DNA from: Chromobotia macracanthus
Lineage: Eukaryota; Chordata; Actinopteri; Cypriniformes; Botiidae
DNA length: 64,000 bases
NCBI GenBank assembly: GCA_036877525.1
Contig: JAZGTH010000011.1
Span: 1,487,501-1,551,500, forward strand
Direction: 5' to 3'
Shown here piece by piece: positions 1 to 12,450 of this stretch. The position numbers and the translations under genes were made by a program. The notes beneath the pieces were generated by a model. The model worked only from the letters and a program-made list of their open reading frames with translations. It was not told the DNA's origin and did no database searches. Numbering within the stretch: the stretch's first letter is position 1; each line of letters begins with the position of its first letter.

Positions 1-3000
1 CATTTGGATTTATTTGTTGTTTATGTTTTAACTGTGTTGTATTTTTTTCTGACTGAAAACATTCATTGCTTTTTTTGGCTTGTGTGGTCTTTTTTGGCAG
101 TTGCATAAATTTAATCTCACATTTCCGCAGCATCTGAGAACCTATGACTTGAATTTTATTTGATCAGTAATGAATCTTAATTACAGGTGAACGCTATAAA
201 GAGTTAGATGCTCCTCTCCTACAGCTGTAAGAATTACCACTACTGTATCTCACGCTCTTCTGTGGTTTTATGGCAGCATGAGCTCTCTGTCACCAAACAG
301 TTTCTCTGTGTTTGCTGTTGCATGTTGCAGATAAATCCATGTGTGGCACACTGGGTGTGGACACTCGTCCCTTCCCGATTCTGTCAAATCTTTCTCTTAT
401 CTCTTTGTTTTCTGCACTCTTTCTTAGACTTTCCAAATTCCCCTCCTCTCTCTGTCTCCTCATATCGAACACAGGCAACTGTAAAAGCTGTGCTTGTTTA
501 TCAGAAGAGACTAAATGTGAAACTCGCTGTGCAAAATCCAGTCACGTGATTTGCAAGGTCACAGCTGGTTCCTCCCCTAGATTTCTAGAGAAATGTCAGG
601 TGTATGGTTCCATCACGGCCACTGAAAACAGGCTCACCAGGCTGAGGTGATGTTTTTCCTGAGGAATGCGAGTGTACTGCTTGCCTTGCATGCTGAGCTC
701 ATAAACCTGTGATAAGACTGTGCCAGTCAGCCTCTGCCAACACGTCTGGTTGCTGAGACTCTGATGAGAGTAATATCTTCTCATCGTTTCACTCAACGGT
801 CTGTGAAGTTTTTTTTACACTCTTCTATTGATTCCTCAGCCTCATGTGTTGGCTCTTGTTCTTTCATCACAATTGTCTTTTAAACTTTTAGATCTTCTAA
901 CAAACTGTCTGTCTACAACAGACTTCACTTTTAATGGGGGTTGCGTGTTCTTTTAGGTGGCCTGAGGTTGTGGAATAATCTGACATTGGACATTAGATCT
1001 TCCCACACAAACTTCATTTGCTATTTTCAAATGTAGTTTAAAGGCTCAACTGTTTTCATGGGATATAGAGTCAGTTTGTGTATTGTTTGTTTCCTTTACT
1101 TATTTAATTTTTGTGTATATTTTGCTGTTGTAATGCCCATGTACAACTCTGGTTTGTATTGTTTCTTTATAAAAAAAGTCTTAATTTTGCCAAGCAGATT
1201 TTAATGTTGTGACAGATTCAGTGGTTTTGTCTGTCCTCAACATTCTCACTCCCTCTTGTTTCACTCTTTTTTTTTTATTTTTAATTTATCTCTCTGTTTG
1301 TTTTCTGATTGGTTCTTTGGTTCTGTGGTTTACACAGAGCTGCTTTTGATTTCAGCTGGAGTGGGTCTCTCTGTGGCACAGGGAAGTGTGGACCCCAGCT
1401 GTGTTGCTCTGTGTTTTCTCCTGTCTTCTCATTTCACATTTTCTCTCCTTTCAGATGTCTTCTATCTGCTTCTTTCTTCATATCTCTGCATGCACCCGGT
1501 TCTTTTACCCCAGCACTCACCTCACAGCCTCTGAAGTGTGTCTGGAGATGTTGATGTGTGCTGCTGGTTCTGTACAGTAGAGCCCTGAGGGGTTCTTGAC
1601 ACAGGCAGAGAGTGAGGACCGGGCCGTTTGCCCCTCAGACTCGCACACACTGTCAGTGCACAGACCTGCTCTTCTATTCTCTCTTTCTTTCTGTTATTTC
1701 TTGTCTCTTCTCACCAGGATCCCTGCAGAGTTTCCTTTCATAGGTTTGAAGTGGAAGCCATGAAAGAGGCACGGGTAGAAGTGTGTGTGGTGTGTGTGCG
1801 TGTGTTTTGAGGGGGTGTGCAGGATGTAAGGTGTTGTGTAACTATAGCCGTGAGGTTGCTGGCCATAGGACCATTACCCACAACTTCTTACCTTATGCCA
1901 TACAAGTCTACCTTGATTAAAGAGGAATTAAAGGAAAGGACTTCTCCAGGAAAGTCTCCAGAACAGGGGAAACATACGGGTTTAAAAGCCCTTAAAGCTG
2001 CAGTGTTTGGGTTGGTTCTGTTCTTACCATCTCCCCTGCATCCTGAAAGAATTCTGGATAAGTTCTGAGACTGTCCGTCGCGCCTGACACGTTCTGCCAA
2101 ACAGAACCTCTAACAGGCCTGCCAACAGCTTTGCCACAGCAGTAGATGCAGCCAAACTGTCAACATACAATTTACATTCACAAACTATTATTCAGTGAGG
2201 ACAAAATGTAGCGAGGTACTTATTTTATTCAAAATTTTTTTTACTAAAACAATTGAGTCATGATGTGATACACAAGGGCTTGATGAGCTTCTGAGCTGCC
2301 TGGAGCTTTTTAGGTTATTTGGTTCTGTTTTATAAAACCATTTCACGTATGCAAGGACCGAATGCTAATTTCTCTGGATGTGACCAAATGGCACTTATTT
2401 TTGCTTTTAGACTGTGCAGTTTCTTTAGTGTAGATTATTTGTTTTTTCTTCTCATTCTCTTTTATTCCTCTCACAGGCTGTTAGAGGTTTGTCTGCTGTC
2501 AGTCCGGGCCCCTGCAGGCAGCACAATAAACAGATCAATACAGTGGCCCAGTACACGTTAATGTCTGTCTCTATGTCTCTGACCCGATCGCTCAGGTCCA
2601 CACGCCAGCCTCGGAAATGGCCAGCAGCCCCTGGGGGAAACTATCTAATTAAAATAGACCAGAGGAAAGAGAGAGAGTGAGAGATGAGAGCCAGGCAGAG
2701 TAAAAAAGAGAGTGAGAGATGAGAGCCAGGCAGAGTAAAGAGAGAGAGTGAGAGATGAGAGCCAGGCAGAGTAAAGAGAGAGAGTGAGAGATGAGAGCCA
2801 GACAGAGTAAAGAGAGAGAGTGAGAGATGAGAGCCAGGCAGAGTAAAAGAGAGAGAGTGAATGAGAGCCAGGAGAGAAGAGGGGGGGGGAGAGATGAGAG
2901 CCAGACAGAGTAAAGAGAGAGAGTGAGAGATGAAAGCCAGGCAGAGTAAAGAGAGAGAGTGAGAGATGAGAGCCAGGCAGAGTAAAGAGAGAGAGTGAGA

Positions 3001-3736
3001 GATGAGAGCCAGGCAGAGTAAAGAGAGAGAGTGAGAGATGAGAGCCAGGCAGAGTAAAGAGAGAGAGTGAGAGATGAGAGCCAGGCAGAGTAAAGAGAGT
3101 GAGAGATGAGAGCCAGGCAGAGTAAAGAGAGAGAGTGAGAGATGAGAGCCAGGCAGAGTAAAGAGAGAGAGTGAGAGATGAGAGCCAGGCAGAGTTTGGA
3201 TATGTTGGGATGATGGTCTGAGCTGATCTTACATCCCAGATTGAGAGTGATGACAGATAATTTAGACACAAAGTGTGAGACACAAAGTCTTAAAAGCTGA
3301 CTACATGTACAATATTTTTGTGTATTTGTTGTTTGGCCTTTTTTATTTGCTGTTATTATTAGTGCTTAATGATTTACCTAGTTCATCAACTTCATGTTGA
3401 TTGTATATGTTTATTTATTGTTTATACAATGTTTTATTTGCTTTTACACTCATATGTCCCATAATTCTTAGCACTTCACTAGTCCTCATAATGGAAAATT
3501 AAAAGGGACCTTTGTGTTTGTGTTAATAATGAATACTGTGTAAGTACCTCTGGCAATGATCACTCTGACTTTATAACTATAGAGATTTTAAAGACTCTTT
3601 TTGGGTGGGTGGTAAAGTGGAACCCTGTGGACTGAACGTACTGTGCTGGTTCTGAGCAAGACTTGATAAATTTGGTGCTGACAGCACAAATCGGATGGGT
3701 TCCTGGATTTAACCGCTCTGTTTGTTCCATTCTCAG
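1..3736 (+). other. samd11 upstream intron, no exon seen
   Basis: No SAMD11 exon can be recognised here. The first exon in the window begins at 3737 in mid-codon, so this stretch is taken as the intron before it, and the 5' exons must lie to the left of the window. Composition is T-rich on the + strand. The one striking element is the minisatellite at about 2662-3196. The stretch just before it, about 2480-2655, is more G+C rich and complex and could be regulatory, but nothing shows this directly. Confidence 0.6.
2662..3196. repeat. 36-bp minisatellite, about 15 copies
   Basis: About fifteen head-to-tail copies of a purine-rich 36-bp unit built from a (GA)n part, then GTGAGAGATGAGAGCCAGGC and AGAGTAAA. 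Most copies are near identical; three have small indels or a G run (near 2875-2890). Because 36 is divisible by 3, the opposite strand stays open in two frames and gives long Leu/Ser-rich reading frames that are not genes. It lies in a samd11 intron. Confidence 0.9.
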
Positions 3737-6700
3737 AGCTGCTGCGGGTGCGCCAGGAAGCCATGAACACTGTGAGAAACCCGAGCGGGATAGAGGCCCA
3801 CGTCCTCCCTGCAGGCAGCTCTTCCAGTCAGAGACGCAAACAGGGCCTGCCCCAGCACAGAGACGCACACTTCCCTGAGCGGTAATGCACACATGCATGC
3901 AACGTTAAAATGAAATACAGCTCGTTGTAATTAGCCTGACAGTTACGGGTGAAGACTGGGAGGGAGGAAAGTGTGTTTTTTAACCGTTGTTATACAGAAA
4001 CTGTAACGTTTTAGCTCAGAAAATGGTAAAAATGCTCAAACACGCATTTTTAAAACTGACGTCTCACAAAGCATGGACAGAAAGCATGTCAGGATGAAAC
4101 GGTGAGCCAGAAGCATTCTTCACGCTCACCTTTCTATCGAGTCTTCATAATTGATTATCTGACGCCCATTAGTGGCTGTTTTAAAAACAAATCATTACCA
4201 GGATCAATAGATCTGTGGCCACGGCTGGCCATTTGTCTGGGTTTAAATGGCAGATTGCATTTTGGGAAATCTGCAAGGCAAATCCTAATGTGTGTGGAAT
4301 GTGAGGCAGCAGCAGACATTGGTCTGGGTGGCAAGAGTCTTATGCATTTAAAAGTATTTCCTGTGCAAATGTGTTTCTGCCTGGAGTCGTGGTGAGGCAG
4401 ATGTGGATAATCCCCCACGCTCTGCTCATTAAGGGCTGTCCGGCCAGCCCTGCTCTGCCACTCACTCTCTCTCTTTCTCGCTCTCTCTTCTGGCCAGTTC
4501 TCTGCCTTCATCTTAACACACACACACAACCCTCCGAACTGCTGTGACTTTCAGGCAGCAAGTGATGCCATTGGCACTCTGACAGGTCGTCACACATGAG
4601 TGAACACAAGTGCTGTCTGTTTGCCCTGCTGCCAGGTTGTGAGAGCACTGGAGGGAGATCAACAGATCTTAAGGCAGGGTGGTGAAACGGGTGAACGGAG
4701 GACATCAAGATTAGTAAGCCAGTAAACTGAGCCGCTGGAGTGCTGGAAATAAGTGCAGCAAAATTTATTACACACTTATTAAAGCTGAAGGAATTTTTTT
4801 ATTTCTTCATAATGCTCAGAGATGACTACAGTTTAAGTATGGATATTTTTCTTTCGATCTTTCTCTCTTTCAACCCTGTTTTTCTCTTCTGTGAGTCAGA
4901 AACACTGAATGAATGTTTGCCTCATTCCAAAATTGCTCCCTATAAAGAAGAAGCAGTTGGTCTGCAGGGCACGTCTCCCTGTGATTACAGCTAATTACTA
5001 TCGAGCAGACACGTCGCAGCTCCAGTCATGCAGTTTTAATTGAGTGTTATTCATCTGTGGGCCGTGCAGGGCCTGGCCAGCACCACTCATGCTAATTGTG
5101 AGGCCTGAGGGATTAGGTCAGGCGATCACACACTTCACAGTGTAATTGCATAAGCATGGCTGGGCTGCCGGCCCGACTCCCGGCCCCAAGGTCACATACT
5201 ACTTCCTTCCAGATTAACTGGAGCTGCCACAGAAGTGTGAGGAGGAAAGCGGTTATACAATTAGCATTAACATTTTAACAGCTGCCCGATCGATCAGAGG
5301 AGGGAGTGTGTGTGTTTGAGCAAGGGCTGTGTTAATTAGCGGGTGCTTCAGCCTGGAGCCCGGGTGAGGCCGAGGCTGCCCCAGCTATTGAAGAATGACA
5401 TGCTCATATTGAACCTTCAGGTCTCATTACCGTAGTGGCAGGGCTGCAGACTGAGGGAGGGCAAGCAGGAGCGAGAGAGTAGAGGAGGGACAGATAAGGG
5501 GCTACACTGGCTCACATGCACCGGACATAACAATAAAAATAACAGATAGAAGAGCACAGCATTACCATAACACTTCACAACTCTACAAACGCTGTATCAA
5601 CATCACCACATTGCAAACTTAACACACTGTGCCCAATGTTAGGACATTACAGGTGCTTTCCTGTCAAAATGACTTAAAATACAGTGTGTGTATATTGACA
5701 TAAAAATTGACCAGTTTACTTTTTAAAACATAATTCTCTTCTTATTGTAAACATTCATTGTTATTTCAAAGAATAAGAACAATAACAGAAGCTGGCAGCA
5801 TTAAATAAATATTGTTGTGGTGTCACTAATGTACAGTACAGTGGAGGTCTGTATACAGTAGAGAAACAGTAACAGTTGGTTTATAACAGTGTGTTTTTGT
5901 GTGTGTACAGAGAGATATCGCAGCCTCCTCCACTGCTGTCCCCACAGAATGCTCCTCACATTGCTCTGGGGCCTCACCTGCGTCCCCCATTCCCGGGCCT
6001 CCCATCTGTCCTCTGCCAGACCCGAGGTGAGCATCACCTGAGCCTGATAAACACGCTCACCACAGCTCATTTACACCGACATAAACTCTGAGTTCAACTC
6101 TTTACACCGACATAAACTCTAGGTTAAAATAATTTACACTAAAAACTGCTTCAAAACACTGCAGGTTCAATGTGAGTGCCTGACTCACTCTTTCAATATG
6201 TGTATGATAATACATGACAGAATAAGTAATCTTATATATTTTGGAGGACAGTTTTACAGTGTTGGATGACTGTACAGTATGTACTGTATCTACTGTAATA
6301 TTCTTTTGGTGTTCTTCTGTAGGTTATGGTTTCCTGCAGCCTGCTCAGGCTGAGGTGTTTGCCCGTCAACAAGAGATTCTTCGTAAACAGAACCTCACGA
6401 GGTAATGCTGTACATCTGACTAACTCTGTTACTCAGCACAGAAGTGACTTTGAAAGTTATTTGTATTATACTGGACTAAGAAATGGTTTATCCAGTAATG
6501 AAAATTCTAGATTCACAGCTGGGCACATCAATGTCCAGATTTAAAAACTGCTTGGTTAAGTCATTAATGGCAATACAACATTTGTATCTTATGGAATATG
6601 GAATATTATTATGACACATTTTGACATTTTACATTTTTCTCTGATCATCATGAGCTGTCATTGTAAAGAAAATGTCTAGAACAAATAGCAGCATACAGGA

Positions 6701-9700
6701 GAATCAATAAACACATAAGCAGTATTAATAAACACATAAGCATGTTCATGTTATTGTATAACAGTTAAAAGCTTTTCACATGGAAGGTGTATCTCATGCT
6801 TTGCTGATCACAGGTTGGAAATGTCTGCTGAGCTGTTGAGACAGAAGGAATTGGAAAACCTCCACAGACAGCGACTGCTAGTCGACTCGCTGGGCCTGCA
6901 CCCCGGCCTCCCAGCGGAACACTTCGCCCTGCGCAGCCTGCAGGAAATCCCAGAGGGCCACCCGCTCCGAGAAGAGCTCGGTCGCCGCAGTGCCATGCTG
7001 GTTTTACACCACAACAACACGCCATCGATCTCCCTCAAACACCAGGGTGCGGCAGCAGGTACTTCCTTCAAAAACATGAAGAGCATAAGGAAAGGTGGAA
7101 CACAAGAGGGTTCTTCTGAGAGTCAGGAGGTGCTTGGAGAAAGCTCATGGGATGAGGAGACAGACAGATTAGATGAAGTCGTGAAAGATGCTAAGAATCA
7201 TGCAGATGTTGGAGAAGGCCGGTCAGAGAGGATCTCCAGTGAGGACGTTCATGGTCTCAGCTCAGAGGTGTTCCGAGGCAAGGATGTGCCCAAGACTAGT
7301 GAAGGTTGGAAAGAGCTGGGGGAGGTGTCAGGAAGACTCTCCACTGGACCAGGGTCACCAACACAACACCTGTTTACTTCAGGACTGAGCAAAAGTGAGA
7401 CCAGATACCTGCTACCAGGAACTATACCTGCCTTACCCACCCTGACCGGCCAAACACTGCCGTTTGCCTTTCCATACACCAGCCCTTACTTTCACACAGG
7501 TGAGTGCAGATGTTTCACTTATTTAGATAAAAAAAAAAAATCCAATCCCATCTAATTACCTTCTGACTACAACACTTCCATATCCAAAAGTATCTTTAGT
7601 ACCAGCTTAGAAACTTCCCTACACACTCCTGCCTCAGAACACAGACACACACAGTGCTGGTGTTTGTGCAGTCTGCTCTTCATCCTGAGCTGGTTTTGGA
7701 GCTCAGGAAGAATTTTTTTACCTCAGAGAAACAGGAGGAGTGAGAGAGTGGAGAGAGTCACTCCAGTGTGTGAGTAAGTTTTCATGGAAAACGAGGCTCT
7801 GATTAGAGTGAGAACTTTCCACAGTCATTCCAGTGAAACCTGGACATACACACAGAATACGGAACATTTCTGCTGTCACACACAAATAGACAAACATGCA
7901 AGTGTACTAATGCTGACGACAGCTGAGAGAACAAATCACAAGCAGAGCACAGATGCTCTTTTAAAAGCTTGACAGCCACCCTGTTTGTGTTGTAAAATAT
8001 CTGACAAAATGCCTTTTTTGTTCTGTGAAGACAAGACGTACAAATAACAATACAAATAACACAAATAGTACAAATAACACAATTTCATTTTTGGCTGTAC
8101 AATTCCTTTAAATGTATAATTTATGATTGAATACAAAATGCATTCAACAGAATTTATATTTAATTAAATACAAAAAGCTGAAATGTTTGTCTTCACCCAA
8201 CTCAAAGGAGTGTAACACAACCTCAGTCATCTGAGACGCATTACCTGCGACCTCTCTAACAGACAGGGTCAATAACACAAGAGTGTCAATAACAAGACAC
8301 ACCCTGTTTCTAATGATTTCTGCTTCCTCTCGGCCTGCAGGTGCTATGGGAGGTCTTCTGTTGGATAGAGAAGAGACGGCTGCAGCTGAAGACATCAGCA
8401 AGTGGAGTGTGGAGGAGGTGTGCAGCTTCATCCGCAGTCTAGCAGGTTGTGAGGAGTACACACAGGTGAGGACACACATCACACTGCACTGGGCGGCTGC
8501 CTGTCGCATACTGAATACATCACGCAACGACGCTGTAAATTCTATGACCAGAATTTGGTCATATTCTGATCATGTAAACACATTAACCTGATGGTAATAC
8601 GCAGACATCATATGCCTATATTAATGAATTAATTTTGGCTTGTCTGAACATCTAATTTTGGAATAGCCAACATTAAACACACATTTTTATATGCTAAATT
8701 ATATCTGATAATGATAATTCTACATGATATTAGATACACAGCAAACATTTAAAGCAAAGAGAAGAGTTTTTTTACAAACATCAAAAGATATGTTCTGGCT
8801 TACATTTGGGCTGTTTTACAGGAATGTTACAGAACATATAATATAGATTTGAATGGGGAAAGACCTGTAAACTTCAGCTGAGGTCAGGTGATCTGTTTCA
8901 GGTGTTCAGAGAGCAGGTCATTAATGGTGAGACTCTGCCACTACTGACAGAAGAGCACTTACTCCACAACATGGGTTTGAAACTGGGACCCGCCCTCAAG
9001 ATCCGCTCTCAGGTATGCAGAGCACAGAAAGTTTACACCTGGATCTGTTTCAGGTGATTTGATCTCTATTAATACAGGTGTAAACAGGGTCTAAAACACT
9101 TTGAGATCTGATCACTCACATTTAAAACATGCGACGTCACATTTGTAGTGTAAGCACAAATCTGTTATGATTCTGTTGTGATTTCTGAAAACACCTGACA
9201 GACTGTTGCATCCTGAAATCAACCACTACATAGATTTTAAACTTTGATGGTTATATTTGCCTTTAAATAAACATAAATCAAATCAAAGAATCTCCATTGC
9301 ATGTTCAGTTGAAGTTGAATTAGTATGTTACTCTAACAGATCTTAATACCAGGTGTAAAAAGACATGAACGCATTCAGAAAGCTTCCAGTGCTGTTACTG
9401 TACTTCATTTCCTGTTGGCTGTACGACATAAGAAATAACTCCAGCATGTGGCTGCTTTTCTTCAGGTGGCGCGAAGAATTGGCAGAATATTCTCCATGAC
9501 CAGCTTCCCATTGGCCCTCCCACTGTTCCCATCACTTCTCCGCCCCACAAACAGAGACCCCCTGCCCGCAGACACCCGCCCTCTTTCAACCCGCAGCACT
9601 TTATCCCCATTCAGTACAGCCCCTCCCACCTGCCGCGCCTCCCCCAAACAGGAGAAGGGAATGTCTGCGGGAGGCTACAACTCCTGTAAACCTCCCCCGT

Positions 9701-9702
9701 AG
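3737..9702 (+). CDS. samd11: SAMD11 (sterile alpha motif protein 11), 3' part, 7 coding exons
   Basis: The window holds the last seven coding exons: 3737-3881, 5911-6026, 6323-6401, 6814-7499, 8341-8465, 8902-9012 and 9466-9702. All have GT-AG borders and compatible phases; together they encode 498 residues after a split first codon, ending in TAG at 9700-9702. The early exons give LLRVRQEAM, RRKQGLPQHR, QPPPLLSPQNAPHIALGPHL and GFLQPAQAEVFARQQE, which match remembered human SAMD11 closely. The large exon 6814-7499 encodes the LRQKELEN helix and then a poorly conserved acidic, Ser-rich linker. Exons 8341-8465, 8902-9012 and the start of 9466-9702 encode the SAM domain (WSVEEVCSFIRSL ... GPALKIRSQVARRIGRIF). 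In mammals SAMD11 (mr-s) is a photoreceptor-enriched nuclear SAM protein regulated by CRX and linked to Polycomb-type repression. The 5' exons are missing only because the window starts inside the gene. Confidence 0.95.
4140..4400. promoter_or_regulatory. candidate intronic regulatory element in samd11
   Basis: This intronic stretch has high-complexity sequence with homeodomain-like ATTGATTATC and several AT-core motifs, unlike the simple T-rich intron around it. It has no coding exon phase. The call rests on composition only; no cross-species alignment was possible. Confidence 0.25.
4981..5420. promoter_or_regulatory. candidate samd11 intronic enhancer with homeodomain-site cluster
   Basis: About 440 bp of complex, balanced-composition sequence between exons 3737-3881 and 5911-6026. 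It contains TAATTA at 4992-4997, CTAATTG near 5092, TTAATTAG near 5332, and GGATTA at 5110-5115, the core bound by CRX/OTX-type homeodomains. CRX is known to regulate mammalian SAMD11, so a retinal enhancer is a reasonable inference. There is no direct proof of conservation or activity. Confidence 0.35.
8075..8112. mobile_element. DNA-transposon (MITE) end, degenerate
   Basis: The text 'TTTCATTTTTGGCTGTAC' followed by 'AATTCCTTTAAA' resembles the remembered end of a very common cyprinid non-autonomous DNA transposon ('TTTTTGGGTGAACTATCCCT'). Only the end is evident; it sits in the samd11 intron before the first SAM exon. Confidence 0.4.
9029..9362. mobile_element. MITE-like element with GTTTACACCTG ends in samd11 intron
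   Basis: The left edge reads GTTTACACCTGGATCTG and the right edge reads GATCTTAATACCAGGTGTAAA, which are imperfect inverted copies. An internal AATACAGGTGTAAACAG repeats the same word. The layout, terminal inverted repeats around about 330 bp with no coding, fits a non-autonomous DNA transposon of a type common in fish. It lies between the second and third SAM-domain exons. Confidence 0.5.
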
Positions 9703-11165
9703 AATCAACCGTTAAACTCTTGACTGCTTCTCCATACAGCAGAGGCGGGGCTCCAGGGAAGAGGTAAAGATGAAGCGAGGGACCCTCTCTGAACTGTTCC
9801 TTCCTTCCTCTTCTTCCCTCACTCTCCCTCCGTGAATAAAAGGCAAACTTCAGGACCTTTATGTAGAGGCACTTTTAAGGAAAAGTGTGGAGAAGAGTTT
9901 TAAAGAGAGAGACAGGTATGAGCGATTAGGGCTGAAACAGCTAAAATAGGATGCAAGGATGCCAAAAAATCCAAAGTTGTACAAATAGGGACTTGGGGAT
10001 GAGACAGGAAGCGTTAGTATGCAAGAGAAGACCGCTGCTCTTAAGCAGCATGCCAGGAGAAGGAAGAGAGACGCATTCTGTTGGCGCACAAGGTAAACAA
10101 ACAGCATTCATTCTTTCGTGACAGACGCTGCAGTTAAGCATCCTTCATCAAGATGAACTCTTGTGGTACCCAGAAGTCTCGGTGTGGGGAACTTTATAAA
10201 ACAATTTCTTATTTTCGACACCACTTCTTCCTCCAACTTACAGGTGTTTTAGTTTCTCAAAGCTAAACCAACTTCAGAAAATTTAAGTCCCCAAAGAGGA
10301 GTGAACATAAGAACTGGACAGAACACTTCGCTTCAGTTTTAACCAGGGCATCTATGCATTCCACACTCCACAACCAAAGATGAACGGATGTGAAATTTTC
10401 AACTGGGATCCAACGCTGATCTCAACCAGCAGTGAAAACAAAGTACATGGATACAGGATGGGCTCAGAAATGGCCTCCGAAAGAAAGATGGAAGCACTTA
10501 AACTTCCTGTGACATAAAGCCAACAGCCAAAGCAACCTCTCATCTCACAGATGTCTGGGCCGATGTTATCTCCACTACCCCTGACAGGAAGGAGACAAAC
10601 TGAGGAAATACATACATCTATAGATGGATTTATGCCATTGTGAGGTCACCATAACTGACCATAAAAGACACGCTATCCAGAATTGTACAGAAACATGCTG
10701 AAGACCAGAATATACTGAAGATGAAACAAGTGGTACATTTTGTAAAAGTAGTTGCACGAGGTTTAAATCTTTGAACAGAATGTGACTGGCTGACTTAGTG
10801 GTACTTTTGGTCAGCTTTTTGTTTGCTGTGTATTCCAGTTGTAATAATCATAAGCGTCACTCTGTAATAATCATAAGCATCACTCTGTAATAATCATAAG
10901 CGTCACTGTAATAATCATAAGCGTCACTCTGTAATTCCACGTCAGCATATAAATGATAATAATATTTATAGGAATTTGTTTGCAACAAAATATTAACTTG
11001 TCCTTAAACTGTTGCAGGAAAATGGAAGGCACAAAGCTCTTTATGCAAATCTTTGAAATTGTTTCTCTTTTCAAATATTCAACTAATTAATTAAAAAGAT
11101 TGTCTCTAGATTTCCCATCAATGTTTTGTCCTATTTTTCTATTTTCTGCTGGGTGAAATAAATAC
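9703..11165 (+). other. samd11 3' UTR region with candidate poly(A) signals
   Basis: No further coding follows the TAG at 9702. AATAAA occurs at 9835-9840, giving a short 3' UTR of about 150 nt, and again at 11157-11162, giving a long one of about 1.45 kb. The sequence cannot decide between them; both could be used. A small tandem repeat lies at 10842-10933. Confidence 0.45.
10842..10933. repeat. short tandem repeat, about 22-bp unit, 4 copies
   Basis: Four consecutive copies of GTAATAATCATAAGCGTCAC with or without TCT, with one G-to-A change (GCATCAC) and one shorter unit. It lies in the possible long 3' UTR of samd11. Confidence 0.8.
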
Positions 11166-11879
11166 TACTGAAACCTGCAGCTGCTGGTCTCCTCATTTCT
11201 TTGTGTGATGCGTTTATTGAGTGGCAGCCCCAGCAGCCTGTAAATCCCACAGTCAGTGAGGAGTGTGTGGAGATGTTCCAGAGTTCAGGTCAACAGCAGC
11301 TGTCAGAGTGTCAGGTTCAGTCTCAGGCCAGGGCCCCTGTGGCCTGTCTCCCACTCAATGAATTACAAGTGACCTGGGGACACTCGCCACACGCCCGTTT
11401 CTTTTACTGCACCCGTGACTGTCTGCTGTGTGTGATAGACTGTGTTCACAGTGAGAGACCGGTAAACCTGTTACCCAGTCATACACTTGAGCAGAAACGG
11501 CCATGATGCGGCTAGGGTGAAAACAGAGTCACGGTGGTGTGATTTTAATTTTAGCACACTCCACCATTATGCACAAAATATGGAAAACCCATAATTGCAA
11601 CTGTGACTTCAAAACAGACGATTTTAAAGAAGTTAAAGATAACAGGTTTGGTAAAAAAAACCAACTCAGTCTTTAACTTTCTACAGAAGCACTAGAGCTG
11701 TGTGTTCTGGCAGACAAAACTCAAAAATGTCAGGCTGTTGTAGAAAGGACACACTGGCAGGGTGTTTTGGTGAGAGTACAGACCGCTCGGTTTGTTTTCT
11801 TACTCACTCCACCTGGGCAGCAGAGCCGACAGTCAGCACAGACATGTAAAACAGCACCAGTGATGAATGTGTGTTTCAG

Positions 11880-11936
11880 GATGGACTGGTGGAGCAGTTA
11901 CATGATCTCATCTTGGAGTTTCTCCACACACAGGCC
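11880..11936 (+). pseudogene. NOC2L exon relic, inverted orientation
   Basis: After a good acceptor (GTGTTTCAG) the + strand encodes DGLVEQLHDLILEFLHTQA, very close to remembered human NOC2L DGLVEQLYDLTLEYLHSQA (about 15 of 19 identical). The match then decays (CELHVSV, lacking several expected residues) and no continuing exon follows. About 160 bp upstream, near 11715-11760, a weak LKNVRLL-stop-K may be the remnant of the preceding exon (LSNVNLQEK). NOC2L is a nucleolar and histone-acetyltransferase-inhibiting protein; this fragment cannot encode one. In tetrapods NOC2L lies on the opposite strand to SAMD11, so this piece appears inverted relative to the relic at 12173-12256. Confidence 0.7.
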
Positions 11937-12172
11937 TGTGAGCTCCATGTCTCTGTTCTCACAGCAGATGTTACTGCAGGGGCCACATCAACACACACAC
12001 ACAGGTTATAACCTCCGCTTCTCTCACCATGTTTGTGTGCTTTGTTCTGAAATGCCTGAGACACAGAAGCACGTTTTTAGAATTAAAATTAATTAACTTG
12101 AATGTTTTTAATTAATTAATGTCTAGAATTAAAGCACAAAATCAGATTTACAGTGTCATGCAGTGATTGACT

Positions 12173-12256
12173 CAACACAAAGGGTAAAACAGGCACAAAT
12201 GTGTTGGCAGAGAGCAGGATGAGGGCTCTGACGCAGTTCAGCCTCAGAGGGCAGAA
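12173..12256 (-). pseudogene. NOC2L exon relic, ancestral orientation
   Basis: The minus strand encodes 28 residues, FCPLRLNCVRALILLSANTF followed by VPVLPFVL, after an acceptor-like TCTCTCAG. Remembered human NOC2L reads [20 protein letters not shown], then AFIPVLPFIL, so about 18 of 28 positions agree and two residues are missing. There are no flanking NOC2L exons: the roughly 560 bp up to the KLHL17 relic contain none of the N-terminal half. The orientation (minus) is the one expected from the tetrapod order SAMD11(+), NOC2L(-), KLHL17(+). Confidence 0.75.
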
Positions 12257-12436
12257 CTGAGAGATGGGCACACAAAACCACACAGCTGATGGAAACGCTG
12301 AAGACTTCATATTCACTGAAAACAGTTCAGAGTAGCTTTTTTAGGTGAACAGCTAGTAGTGTGGGGGGGTTAACTACAGCTTTAAAATAAATATTCATAT
12401 AGTTTCTTCATGTTTTTCTGGGCTGATAACCTACTG

Positions 12437-12450
12437 GTGCCACCTACTGG
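12437..12450 (-). promoter_or_regulatory. CTCF-core-like motif
   Basis: The reverse complement reads CCAGTAGGTGGCAC, which fits the CTCF core CCASYAGRKGGCR. It is a motif match only. Confidence 0.3.

Noticed and set aside
2645..3283. Two overlapping 206- and 212-codon Leu/Ser-rich frames on the minus strand
   Set aside because: They are products of the 36-bp minisatellite, whose length is a multiple of three; they show no protein family and no splice context.
11201..11506. 101-codon plus-strand frame containing VEMFQSSGQQ
   Set aside because: A resemblance to NOC2L LEMFQQVDFN was considered, but only four or five residues agree and no splice context supports it; too weak to call.
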